A program made the translations under genes and the position numbers. DNA of 64,000 bases from Streptomyces sp. NRRL S-37 (GTDB lineage Bacteria > Actinomycetota > Actinomycetes > Streptomycetales > Streptomycetaceae), in the NCBI RefSeq assembly GCF_000721605.1, contig NZ_JOIZ01000007.1:1-64000 (forward strand). Reading direction: 5' to 3'. Below are positions 25,552 to 34,698 of this stretch, piece after piece. The notes below the pieces were generated by a model. It was not told where the DNA came from and did no database searches. It saw only the letters and a program-made list of their open reading frames with translations. The first letter of the stretch is position 1. The number at the start of each line of letters is the position of its first letter.

Positions 25552-27471
25552 GTGTCCACCACCTACTCCTCCGCTCTCGACGACGACGTCTACGGAGCAC
25601 CCGTCCTGGTCGAGCCGGAGATCCGGCGGCTGGACGGCGTCGTACGGGAAGTGTCCGTACCGCCGTTCGCCCGGCAGGTGCGGCACGGGTCGCTCGCCGA
25701 CCTGCCGTTCGAGAACGCGAGCACGGCGCCGGACGAGGTGGTGCTCAGCCGGAAGACGGCCGACGGCGGCTGGCGGGACGTGACGGCGCGGGAGTTCGCC
25801 GCCGAGGTCCTGGCCGTCGCGAAGGGACTGATCGCCGAGGGTCTGACGCCGGGCGCCCGGATCGCCGTCATGGCCCGCACCCGCTACGAGTGGACGCTGC
25901 TCGACTTCGCCGCCTGGGCCGCCGGGCTGGTCACCGTCCCCGTCTACCCCACCTCCTCCGTCTTCCAGACCCGCTGGATCCTGCACGACTCCGGCGCGGT
26001 CGCCCTGGTCACGGAGACCGCCGGCCAGGCCGCCGCCCTCGGCCCCGAGCTCGCGCACCTCCCCGACCTGCGGCGGGTGTGGGTCATGGAGAAGGGCCAC
26101 GTCGACGCGCTCGCGGAAGCCGGCGCGCACGTACCCGACCAGGAGGTGGAGGTGCGCCGCGGCGTCCTGGGCCCCGACACCCTCGCCACCCTCGTCTACA
26201 CCTCCGGCACCACCGGCCGCCCCAAGGGCTGCGCCCTCACCCACGGCAACTTCTTCGCCGAGGTGGACAACGCCATCGAGCTGCTCTACCCCGTCTTCAA
26301 GGCCCGGACCGGCGAAGAGGCCTCCGTCCTGCTCTTCCTGCCGATGTCCCACATCTTCGGCCGGATGGTCGCCGTCGCCTGTGTGCGCGCCCGGGTGCGC
26401 CTCGGCCACGCGCCGAGCCTGGCCGCCGAGGACCTGCTGTCCGACCTGGCGAGCTTCCGGCCCACCTGCCTGCTGGCCATCCCGTACATGCTGGAGAAGG
26501 TCTTCAACACCGCCCGGGCGAAGGCGGAGGCGGGCGGACGGCTCTCGTCCTTCGACCGCGCGGAGTCGGTGGCCCGCCGCTACGGCGAGGCCGCCGAGGC
26601 CCGCAAGACGGGGGCGGGCGCCGGCCCGTCCCGCTCCCTGAAGACGGCCCGCGCCTTCTACGACCCGCTGGTCTACCGCAAGATCCGCAACGCCATGGGC
26701 GGCAAGGTGCGTTACGCCATCTGCGGCGGCTCCCCGCTCGGCCCCGGCCTCGCCGCGTTCTACGCCGGTGCCGGCATCGAGATCTTCGAGGGTTACGGCC
26801 TGACGGAGACCACCGGCGCCTCGACGGTGACGCCCCCGATGAAGCCCCGGCTGGGCACGGTGGGCTGGCCGCTGCCGGGGACGCGGATCCGCATAGCGGC
26901 GGACGGCGAGATCCTGGTCGGCGGCGAGCACGTGCTGCGCGGCTACTGGGACTCCCAGGCGGGCGGAATCGTCCCCGCCGCCCCCGACGGCTGGCTGCAC
27001 ACCGGCGACCTCGGCGAACTGGACGACGAGGGCTATCTGACCATCACGGGCCGCAAGAAGGAGCTGATCATCACCGCCGGTGGCAAGAGCGTCGCCCCGG
27101 CCCCGCTGGAGAACTGGCTCCGCTCGCACCCGCTGATCTCCCAGGTCATGGTGGTCGGAGACAACCGCCCCTACGTCTCCGCCCTGATCACCCTCGATCC
27201 CGCCGGCCTCACCCACTGGCGCCGCATGAACGGCAAGCACCCGGTCCCGCCGGAGCTCGTCCTCGACGACGAGGAGCTGTACGCGATCCTCCAGCGCGCG
27301 ATCGACGAGGCCAACAAGATGCTCTCCCGCCCGGAGTCGATCCGCCGCTTCACCGTCCTCCCGGTGGACTTCACGGAGGAGGCCGGCCACCTGACCCCGT
27401 CGATGAAGCTGCGGCGCGAGGAGATCCTGCGGGACTTCGCGGCGGAGGTGGAGGGGCTGTACGCGGGGTAG
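25552..27471 (+). CDS. Long-chain fatty acid--CoA ligase (AMP-binding)
   Basis: The 639-aa enzyme activates fatty acids through an acyl-adenylate. It shows the P-loop YTSGTTGRPKGCALTH (about residues 215-230), the adenine motif GYGLTETTGAS, TGDLGELDDEGYLTITGR (A7/A8), and a C-terminal KSVAPAPLEN motif. The A10 lysine region is MKLRREEIL. The GTG at 25552 is favoured by AGGAG eight bases upstream; the frame reads further up without conservation. Its stop is one base from the convergent methyltransferase stop. Confidence 0.92.
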   Translation: MSTTYSSALDDDVYGAPVLVEPEIRRLDGVVREVSVPPFARQVRHGSLADLPFENASTAPDEVVLSRKTADGGWRDVTAREFAAEVLAVAKGLIAEGLTPGARIAVMARTRYEWTLLDFAAWAAGLVTVPVYPTSSVFQTRWILHDSGAVALVTETAGQAAALGPELAHLPDLRRVWVMEKGHVDALAEAGAHVPDQEVEVRRGVLGPDTLATLVYTSGTTGRPKGCALTHGNFFAEVDNAIELLYPVFKARTGEEASVLLFLPMSHIFGRMVAVACVRARVRLGHAPSLAAEDLLSDLASFRPTCLLAIPYMLEKVFNTARAKAEAGGRLSSFDRAESVARRYGEAAEARKTGAGAGPSRSLKTARAFYDPLVYRKIRNAMGGKVRYAICGGSPLGPGLAAFYAGAGIEIFEGYGLTETTGASTVTPPMKPRLGTVGWPLPGTRIRIAADGEILVGGEHVLRGYWDSQAGGIVPAAPDGWLHTGDLGELDDEGYLTITGRKKELIITAGGKSVAPAPLENWLRSHPLISQVMVVGDNRPYVSALITLDPAGLTHWRRMNGKHPVPPELVLDDEELYAILQRAIDEANKMLSRPESIRRFTVLPVDFTEEAGHLTPSMKLRREEILRDFAAEVEGLYAG

Positions 27472-27472
27472 G

Positions 27473-28129
27473 TCACCCCGTCGCCGCGCGGGCGATCAGG
27501 AACGCCTGGGGCGTCGACTCGCCCTGGTCCGTGTCGGCGATGCGCACCGTCTGCTGGACGAGGGTGAAGCCGGCCGCCTCCAGGAGCGCGACGACGTGTT
27601 CCGGGCGCATGCGCCGGAAGTCGAGGGTGACCGGGTGGCCCCAGGGACGCTCGTGGCGGCGGGGTGCGTCGCCGCACTGGAACGCGAGCAGCAGGTGGCC
27701 CCCGGGTGCCAGGACCCGGCGGAACTCGGCGTAGACGGCGGGCAGCTCGTCCTGCGGGGTGTGGATGGTGGAGTACCAGGAGACGGCGCCGGCGAGGGCA
27801 CCGTCGGGGAGGTCCAGGTTCCGCATCGAGCCCTGCTCGAAGCGCAGGCCGGGGTTCTCGCGGCGGGCGATCGCGAGCATCCCCTCCGACAGGTCGAGGC
27901 CGAAGACGGAGAGTCCGAGGGAGGCGAGATGCGCGGTCACCCGGCCGGGACCGCACCCCAGGTCGGCCACCCGGCCGCCCTCGCCGACCAGTCCGGCGAA
28001 GCCGGCCATCACCGCCCGGTCCAGGGGCATGACGGAGAGGGAGTCGCGGAACAGGGCGGCGTAGTCCTCGGCGACGGCGTCGTAGAAGGTGCGGGTGGCG
28101 AGGGTGTGATCGGCGTCGGTGGCGGTCAT
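27473..28129 (-). CDS. Class I SAM-dependent methyltransferase
   Basis: The 218-aa protein has motif I VADLGCGPGRVTAHLASLG (about residues 51-69), the acidic GLDLSEGML of motif II, SWYSTIHTP, and the post-core EFRRVLAPGGHLLLAF. This is the Methyltransf_11/25 type acting on small molecules; the substrate is unknown. The ATG at 28129 begins TATDADHTLATRTFYDAVA, the normal first helix. It is single and convergent with the acyl-CoA ligase. Confidence 0.85.
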   Translation of the reverse strand: MTATDADHTLATRTFYDAVAEDYAALFRDSLSVMPLDRAVMAGFAGLVGEGGRVADLGCGPGRVTAHLASLGLSVFGLDLSEGMLAIARRENPGLRFEQGSMRNLDLPDGALAGAVSWYSTIHTPQDELPAVYAEFRRVLAPGGHLLLAFQCGDAPRRHERPWGHPVTLDFRRMRPEHVVALLEAAGFTLVQQTVRIADTDQGESTPQAFLIARAATG

Positions 28130-28503
28130 GGGCGGTGACCCTACTCGCCTCCACCGACGGCTCCGGGGGCATGGGGGCGGAACCGGCCTCGCGCTCCTCG
28201 CGCTCCTCGCGGCCGGGCGGGCACGTGCCGGACGCACGGCGCGACGTCTGCGCGGTGGGGCGTCTGCGCGGCGCGACGTCTGCGCGGTGGGGCGGGAACC
28301 GGGACCGTACGCGCCTTCGAGCCGCGCATTCCGGGGACCGCATGACGTATCGCGGGGATGTGCCGTATGCGCACGAGGCGCGCATACGAGGCAGGGGAGG
28401 CCGGTACGAAATTCGTACTGATCATGCGGCGCGTATGAGAGGAATTCCCCGGATATTCACCGAGGTATTTCGGTGGCGGGATCGGGGGCGGGAGGGAAAA
28501 GGC
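28130..28503. other. Non-coding gap with direct repeat and two palindromes
   Basis: No credible gene is visible in these 374 bases. A 24-bp direct repeat (starting CGGCGCGACGTCTGCGCGGT) occurs at 28237-28260 and 28269-28292. TATGCGC (28366-28372) is repeated inverted as GCGCATA (28380-28386). A perfect 7-bp-arm palindrome, GTACGAAATTCGTAC, lies at 28404-28418 and is unusually AT-rich for this genome. It may be an operator or processing site. The methyltransferase promoter must also lie here. Confidence 0.45.
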
Positions 28504-28536
28504 AGGAGCCCCGTCGCCTGACGGCGCGGGGCTCCT
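28504..28536 (-). terminator. Terminator of the cold-shock gene
   Basis: On the minus strand a 10-bp perfect stem (AGGAGCCCCG / CGGGGCTCCT, 28527-28536 with 28504-28513), extended by an inner GGCG/CGCC pairing, ends in GCCTTTTCC. It begins 35 bases after the cold-shock stop codon. Confidence 0.8.
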
Positions 28537-28570
28537 TGGGTACTGCTAGTCGTTCCCGGATCGGTGAGGA

Positions 28571-28774
28571 TCAGACCGGGGTGACGTTCTCCGCCTGCGG
28601 GCCCTTCGGACCCTGCGTGACGTCGAAGGACACCTGCTGGTTCTCCTCGAGGGAGCGGAAGCCGCTCGCGTTGATCGCGGAGTAGTGGACGAAGACGTCG
28701 GGGCCGCCGCCTTCCTGGGCGATGAAACCAAAGCCCTTTTCGGCGTTGAACCACTTCACGGTTCCGGTAGCCAT
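28571..28774 (-). CDS. Cold-shock domain protein (CspA family)
   Basis: The 67-aa protein is a single cold-shock domain that binds single-stranded RNA/DNA. It starts [20 protein letters not shown] (RNP1 K-G-F-G-F-I) and contains DVFVHYSAI (RNP2 V-F-V-H-Y) and the C-terminal [10 protein letters not shown] typical of Streptomyces SC7.0-like proteins. AAGGAGG precedes the ATG by four bases. A leader of about 150 bases (28775-28924) separates it from the predicted promoter, as in other cold-shock mRNAs. Confidence 0.95.
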   Translation of the reverse strand: MATGTVKWFNAEKGFGFIAQEGGGPDVFVHYSAINASGFRSLEENQQVSFDVTQGPKGPQAENVTPV

Positions 28775-29939
<1,165 letters not shown>

Positions 29940-30013
29940 GGCCACGGGCGGCCCGCCCACTACCCTGCTGGAAGGTTCCGGCGTACGGGCATGACGGGGG
30001 AGGGGTGGACGCC

Positions 30014-32071
30014 ATGCGGCCGCTCGAAGCGGACGAGCCCACGGCCGTGGGCCCCTACCGGCTGCTCGGCCGGCTCGGCTCCGGCGGCATGGGCCGCGTC
30101 TACCTGGGCCGCAGCGCGGGGGGCCGCACGGTCGCGGTGAAGATCGTGCACCCCCACTTCGCGCTGGACGACGAGTTCCGCGCCCGGTTCCGGCGCGAGG
30201 TGGACGCCGCCCGCCGGGTCGGCGGCGCCTGGACGGCCCCCGTCCTGGACGCCGACCCCGGCGCCCGGATCCCCTGGGTCGCCACCGCCTACGCGGCCGG
30301 CCCCTCCCTCGCCGCCGCGGTCACCGACACCGGCCCGCTGCCCGCGCCCACCGTACGGGCGCTGGGCGCGGGCCTCGCCGAGGCGCTGACCGCCGTCCAC
30401 GCGCTGAACCTGGTGCACAGGGACGTGAAGCCGTCCAACGTCCTCCTCACCCTCGACGGCCCCCTCCTGATCGACTTCGGCATCGCCCGCGCCACGGACG
30501 GCACGGCGTCCCTGACGTCGACGGGCGTGTCCATCGGCTCCCCCGGCTACATGTCCCCCGAGCAGATCCTCGGCAAGGGCGTGACCGGCGCGGCGGACGT
30601 CTTCTCCCTCGGCGCGGTCCTGGCGTACGCGGCGACGGGCAGCCCGCCCTTCCCCGGCGACTCCTCGGCGGCGCTGCTGTACAAGGTCGTGCACGAGCCG
30701 CCCGAGCTGGACGGGACGGACGGGGCGGACGGACTGGACGGCGAGCTGCGCGAGCTCGTCGAGGCGTGCCTCGACAAGGACCCGTCCGCCCGCCCCGCCC
30801 CCGCCGAACTGGCCCGCCGCCTGGCCCCCGAGGGCGGCGCGGCCCGCCTGATGACGGCCGGCTGGCTGCCGGGAGCCCTGGTGGAGCAGGTGAGCCGGGC
30901 CGCGGTACGACTCCTGAACCTGGAGACGACGGGGGAGGGAGCGTCGGGGCCGGTGGGGTTCAGCAGGCCGTCGGTGGGGGAGGGGGCCGGAGCGGAGCCG
31001 GCGGGTGGGGATCCGTCGGGCGGGGGTTTCGGTGGTGCGTCGGCGGGCGGGGCGGTGGTGGCCGGCGGTTTCGGCGGTGCGTCGGCGGGCGGGGATCTGT
31101 CAGCCGAGGGCTTCGGTGGGGCGTCGTCGGGTGGTTCCGTGTCGGCCGGGGGCTTCGGTGATCCGGGTGCGGGGGGTTCCGTGTCGGCCGGGGGCCTCGG
31201 TGGGGCGTCGGGGGGTGGCTCCGTACCGGCCAGGGACTTCGGTGATCCGGGTGCGGGTGGCTCCGTGTCGGCCGGGGGCCTCGGTGATCCGTCCGAGGGG
31301 GGTTCCCCGTCGGCCGGCGCGGTGTCCGGGGGCTTCGGCCCGCCGCCCGTGATGCCGGTGACACAGGGGCCGGGCGTGGCCGCCGTTCCCGAGCCACGCG
31401 ACGCACCGTCCCACGCCTCCGCGACCCCGCACCCGCCCACCCAGCCGGTGGACCGGGACGGCCGGGGCGGCCCGGATGACCGGGATGCCCGGGGTGGCCC
31501 CGGGAAACTCTCCGTCTCCTTCGCGGCCACCTCCTCCCCCGACCGCAGCGGCCGGGGCCGGCGCGTCAGCTGCACGGTCGCCCTCGCGGTGGCGGGCGCG
31601 CTGGCCGCGGTGACCGTCGGCTCCGTCTTCGTACTCGACCTGCTGCCTGGCGGCTCCGGGGACGGCGCCACACAGTCCGACGGCGGGGGCCGGACCGAAG
31701 AGCCGGCCTCCCCCGTCACCGTCCCCACCACCTACCTGGGCACCTGGGAGGGCCAGGCCAACTCCCGCGACAGCATCGCCATTCCGCTCGGCACGTTCCG
31801 CGTCACCCTCGAACAGGCGGAGATCGGCGAACAGGTGGGCACCCTCCGCCACACGGACATCTTCGGCGGCGTCTGCGACGACGTCCTCACCCTGAAACAG
31901 GTCACAAAGAAGCAGCTCGTCACGGTCTCCGTCGGCGCGAAGTCCAACCGCGACGTCTGCAACCAGGCCGAGCACACGGTCCGCCTCACCCCGGTCGGCG
32001 ACGACCTCGTCTACGAGTCGGACAGCAAGGAGTCGGGGTCACCGAAAGCCCGGTTGTCGAAGATCAAGTAA
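30014..32071 (+). CDS. Receptor Ser/Thr protein kinase with repeat linker
   Basis: The 685-aa protein has a complete kinase domain at residues 13-275 (RLGSGGMGRVY, VAVKIVH, HRDVKPSN, LIDFGIAR, SPGYMSPEQ). A linker at about 337-434 is made of seven 14-residue Gly/Ser/Ala repeats. A membrane helix (CTVALAVAGALAAVTVGSVF, about 518-540) precedes a 150-residue extracellular domain with two cysteines (GGVCDDV, RDVCNQ) and TYLGTWEGQ at its start. That ectodomain is a small beta-sandwich type that I cannot name. ATG at 30014 follows GGGGGAGG. A TACCCT at 29961 may be its -10. It lies upstream of a second kinase and eccC in the same direction. Confidence 0.88.
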   Translation: MRPLEADEPTAVGPYRLLGRLGSGGMGRVYLGRSAGGRTVAVKIVHPHFALDDEFRARFRREVDAARRVGGAWTAPVLDADPGARIPWVATAYAAGPSLAAAVTDTGPLPAPTVRALGAGLAEALTAVHALNLVHRDVKPSNVLLTLDGPLLIDFGIARATDGTASLTSTGVSIGSPGYMSPEQILGKGVTGAADVFSLGAVLAYAATGSPPFPGDSSAALLYKVVHEPPELDGTDGADGLDGELRELVEACLDKDPSARPAPAELARRLAPEGGAARLMTAGWLPGALVEQVSRAAVRLLNLETTGEGASGPVGFSRPSVGEGAGAEPAGGDPSGGGFGGASAGGAVVAGGFGGASAGGDLSAEGFGGASSGGSVSAGGFGDPGAGGSVSAGGLGGASGGGSVPARDFGDPGAGGSVSAGGLGDPSEGGSPSAGAVSGGFGPPPVMPVTQGPGVAAVPEPRDAPSHASATPHPPTQPVDRDGRGGPDDRDARGGPGKLSVSFAATSSPDRSGRGRRVSCTVALAVAGALAAVTVGSVFVLDLLPGGSGDGATQSDGGGRTEEPASPVTVPTTYLGTWEGQANSRDSIAIPLGTFRVTLEQAEIGEQVGTLRHTDIFGGVCDDVLTLKQVTKKQLVTVSVGAKSNRDVCNQAEHTVRLTPVGDDLVYESDSKESGSPKARLSKIK
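31022..31315 (+). repeat. Seven tandem 42-bp repeats inside the kinase gene
   Basis: The segment is exactly 7 x 42 bases and encodes seven 14-residue units of the form GGFGGASAGGAVVA, GGFGDPGAGGSVSA and so on. The units alternate between two subtypes (GGASxGG and GDPGAGG), a sign of two-unit expansion. It forms a flexible spacer between kinase and membrane helix and should vary in copy number between strains. Confidence 0.9.
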
Positions 32072-32190
32072 GTGCCCTCCGGCTCCGCCCGGTCGCTGTC
32101 CGTCTCCCGGCACTCACTAATGTGTCTGCGTCGGCGAACGACACCAGGCGCAGCACATGCCGCACGGGCATCATGACGGGGAAGGCCACC

Positions 32191-34578
32191 ATGGAGACTC
32201 TGCAGCCGGACGACCCTCGCGAGCTGGGCAGTTACCGCCTGCTGCGAAGACTGGGCGCCGGCGGCATGGGGCGGGTGTACCTGGCGCGTTCGCCCGGTGG
32301 CCGTACCGTCGCCGTGAAGGTGGTGCGCCCGGACCTCGCGGCGGACGCCGGCTTCCGGGAGCGCTTCCGGCACGAGGTGGAGATCGCCAAGGCGGTGTCC
32401 GGCCGTTACACCGCGCCGGTCGTGGACGCCGACCCGGACGCGTCACTTCCCTGGCTGGCGACGTCGTACGTGCTCGGCCCCGACCTCACGGACGTGGTCG
32501 CCGCGCACGGCGCGCTGCCGGAGCGCACGGTCCGCGCCCTGGCCGTGGGCCTCGCCGCGGCGCTGCAGGAGGTGCACGCGGCGGGTCTGATCCACCGCGA
32601 CCTCAAGCCGTCCAACGTCCTGCTGGCCGCCGACGGCCCCCGTGTCATCGACTTCGGCATCGCACGGGCGGTCGACGGAAGCCGTATGACACAGACCGGA
32701 GTCGTGGTCGGATCGCCCGGCTACATGTCCCCCGAGCAGGCTCAGGGCAAGGACGTCGGCACGGCGGGCGACGTCTTCTCGCTGGGCGCGGTGCTCGCCT
32801 TCGCGGCGACCGGCCGGGGGGCCTACGGGGACGGCGCCTCCTCGCACGCCGCGCTGCTCTACCAGATCGTGCACGGCGAGCCCGACCTCACCGGCGTACC
32901 GCAGTCGCTGCTGGGCCTGGTCCGCGCCTGCCTGATGAAGGACCCGGCGCAGCGTCCCGCGCCGGCGCAGATCGTGACGTCCCTGGCCCCGCAGGGAGTC
33001 GGGCCCGTCCTGACCGACTGGCTGCCGTCGGCGGTGGCGTCGACGATCGCGACGCACGCCGCGGGAATACTCGACCTCGACGCCCCGGAATCGGCCCCGG
33101 CCGTGGCGTCCTTCGGCCCGGCGCCGACCATGACGGCGGGGCCCGGCGCGAGCAACCCGGCCCAGGCGTACGGCAGTCACCCCGGCGGCACGCCGACCCC
33201 TGGGTACGGCGACGCGCCGACCCCCGGATACGGTGGCACGCCGACCCCCGGATACGGCGGTGCGCCCGCACCGGGTCACGGCGCTCCCGCTCACGGAGGC
33301 GCTCCGGGTACCTCCCTGCCCGGCACGGTGCGGCTCGGCGAGCCGGGCACCGGCACCGCCCGGTCCCGCCGCCGCGCACTCGGCCTGGCGCTCGGCGCCG
33401 CCGCCGGTGTCGCCGTGGCCGGAGGCGGAGTGGCCTGGTGGCTCACGCAGGACGGAGGCGACTCCCCTTCCACGACGGACGAGGCGGGCCGGGGCGGCTC
33501 GGCCGAACCGGCCGGGGAACGGTTCACCACGCCGCCCCCCGGCGTCGCGCCCCAGCCCCTGTGGCACACGTCGGTGGCGGAGGACAGCACCACCTCCCTC
33601 GTACCGCTGCTCACGCACGACGGCCTCCTGCTGATCAGCGGCGACCCGCTCGTGGCGTACGACGTGAAGACGGGCAAGGCCCGTTGGTCGAAGAAGGAGG
33701 CGTGCCGCCCGGGAGAGCCCCTTCTCTTCCACGACGGCAAGGTGTTCCTGGCCGACGGCGGCTACGACGGAGTGCTCGTCGCCCTCGACGTGAAGACCGG
33801 CGAGGAGGTCTGGCGAAGCCGGCTGGGCGAGTCCCTGTCGGTCGATTCCGCCATCGCCGTCGACGACAAGAACGTCTACGTCACGGCCGAGGACTTCGGC
33901 GAGTCCAGGAGCGCCACGGAATACCGCACGGCCGTGGCCGCCGTCAGCCACACCACCGGCAGGAAGACGTGGCTGCAGAGACGGGACTGGGGCACCAAGG
34001 ATTACGACGTCCAGGGCAGTGTCTCCGGCAAGCACCTGGTGTACGCCGACTCCCACCACAACCTCACGGTGCGGGACACCGCCACGGGTGCGCAGCTGTG
34101 GACCAGGAAGATCGGTGAGGACTGGACCTGGCAGCCCACGGTCGCGGGCGGTCTCGTCTTCCTGCCGGGCGACGAGCTCACGGCCCTCGACGCCGACACG
34201 GGCGACACCCGCTGGACCCTGTCCTCCAACGGCCGCCGGGCCTTCCGCAACCCCTCGGTGATCGACGGCGTGCTGTACGTCAGCGACCACGACGACGGCG
34301 TCTGGGCGGTGGACGTCAAGACGGGCAAGCGGACCTGGCTCTGCGACGACCTGGAAGCCGACGGACCGGAGACGTTCCTGCGCGCCGGCTCCTCCCTGTA
34401 CGGGGCGACCGGCGGCCTGTCCGGCGGCGGCGTCGTCGCACTGGAGGCCCGGACCGGCAAGGTCCGCTGGGTCTACGACGACACCAAGGACAACGGCGAA
34501 CCGTGGCAGGTGACCCTCTCCGGCAACCGCCTGCTGGTCACCCACGGCCCGGAGATCTACGCTCTGCCCGCCGTCTGA
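32191..34578 (+). CDS. Receptor Ser/Thr protein kinase with PQQ-type beta-propeller
   Basis: The 795-aa protein has a kinase domain at residues 12-272 (RLGAGGMGRVYLAR, VAVKVVR, HRDLKPSN, VIDFGIARA, SPGYMSPEQ), a Pro/Gly linker with four eight-residue TPTPGYGG-type repeats, a membrane helix (LGLALGAAAGVAVAGGGVAW, about 398-418) and an ectodomain of seven or so PQQ-like blades. Each blade carries the DVKTGKxRW, ALDVKTGEEVW or ALDADTGDTRW motif. Such propellers bind ligands or partner proteins. ATG 32191 is preceded by GGGGAAGG. It stands 120 bases upstream of eccC and is a likely regulator of that locus. Confidence 0.9.
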   Translation: METLQPDDPRELGSYRLLRRLGAGGMGRVYLARSPGGRTVAVKVVRPDLAADAGFRERFRHEVEIAKAVSGRYTAPVVDADPDASLPWLATSYVLGPDLTDVVAAHGALPERTVRALAVGLAAALQEVHAAGLIHRDLKPSNVLLAADGPRVIDFGIARAVDGSRMTQTGVVVGSPGYMSPEQAQGKDVGTAGDVFSLGAVLAFAATGRGAYGDGASSHAALLYQIVHGEPDLTGVPQSLLGLVRACLMKDPAQRPAPAQIVTSLAPQGVGPVLTDWLPSAVASTIATHAAGILDLDAPESAPAVASFGPAPTMTAGPGASNPAQAYGSHPGGTPTPGYGDAPTPGYGGTPTPGYGGAPAPGHGAPAHGGAPGTSLPGTVRLGEPGTGTARSRRRALGLALGAAAGVAVAGGGVAWWLTQDGGDSPSTTDEAGRGGSAEPAGERFTTPPPGVAPQPLWHTSVAEDSTTSLVPLLTHDGLLLISGDPLVAYDVKTGKARWSKKEACRPGEPLLFHDGKVFLADGGYDGVLVALDVKTGEEVWRSRLGESLSVDSAIAVDDKNVYVTAEDFGESRSATEYRTAVAAVSHTTGRKTWLQRRDWGTKDYDVQGSVSGKHLVYADSHHNLTVRDTATGAQLWTRKIGEDWTWQPTVAGGLVFLPGDELTALDADTGDTRWTLSSNGRRAFRNPSVIDGVLYVSDHDDGVWAVDVKTGKRTWLCDDLEADGPETFLRAGSSLYGATGGLSGGGVVALEARTGKVRWVYDDTKDNGEPWQVTLSGNRLLVTHGPEIYALPAV
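33190..33285 (+). repeat. Four tandem 24-bp repeats in the kinase linker
   Basis: Units of 24 bases encode TPTPGYGD, APTPGYGG, TPTPGYGG and APAPGHGA. The repeat lies in the cytoplasmic linker before the membrane helix. Confidence 0.85.
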
Positions 34579-34698
34579 CACCCGGATATCAGGACACGGC
34601 CTTCGGACGTACAGGGGACAGGGGACCGACCGCCACCGGTCTCCGTCAGGCGAAGCAACGAATGCGGCCGCAGGGGCCGACGGGGAGGATGAACCACC

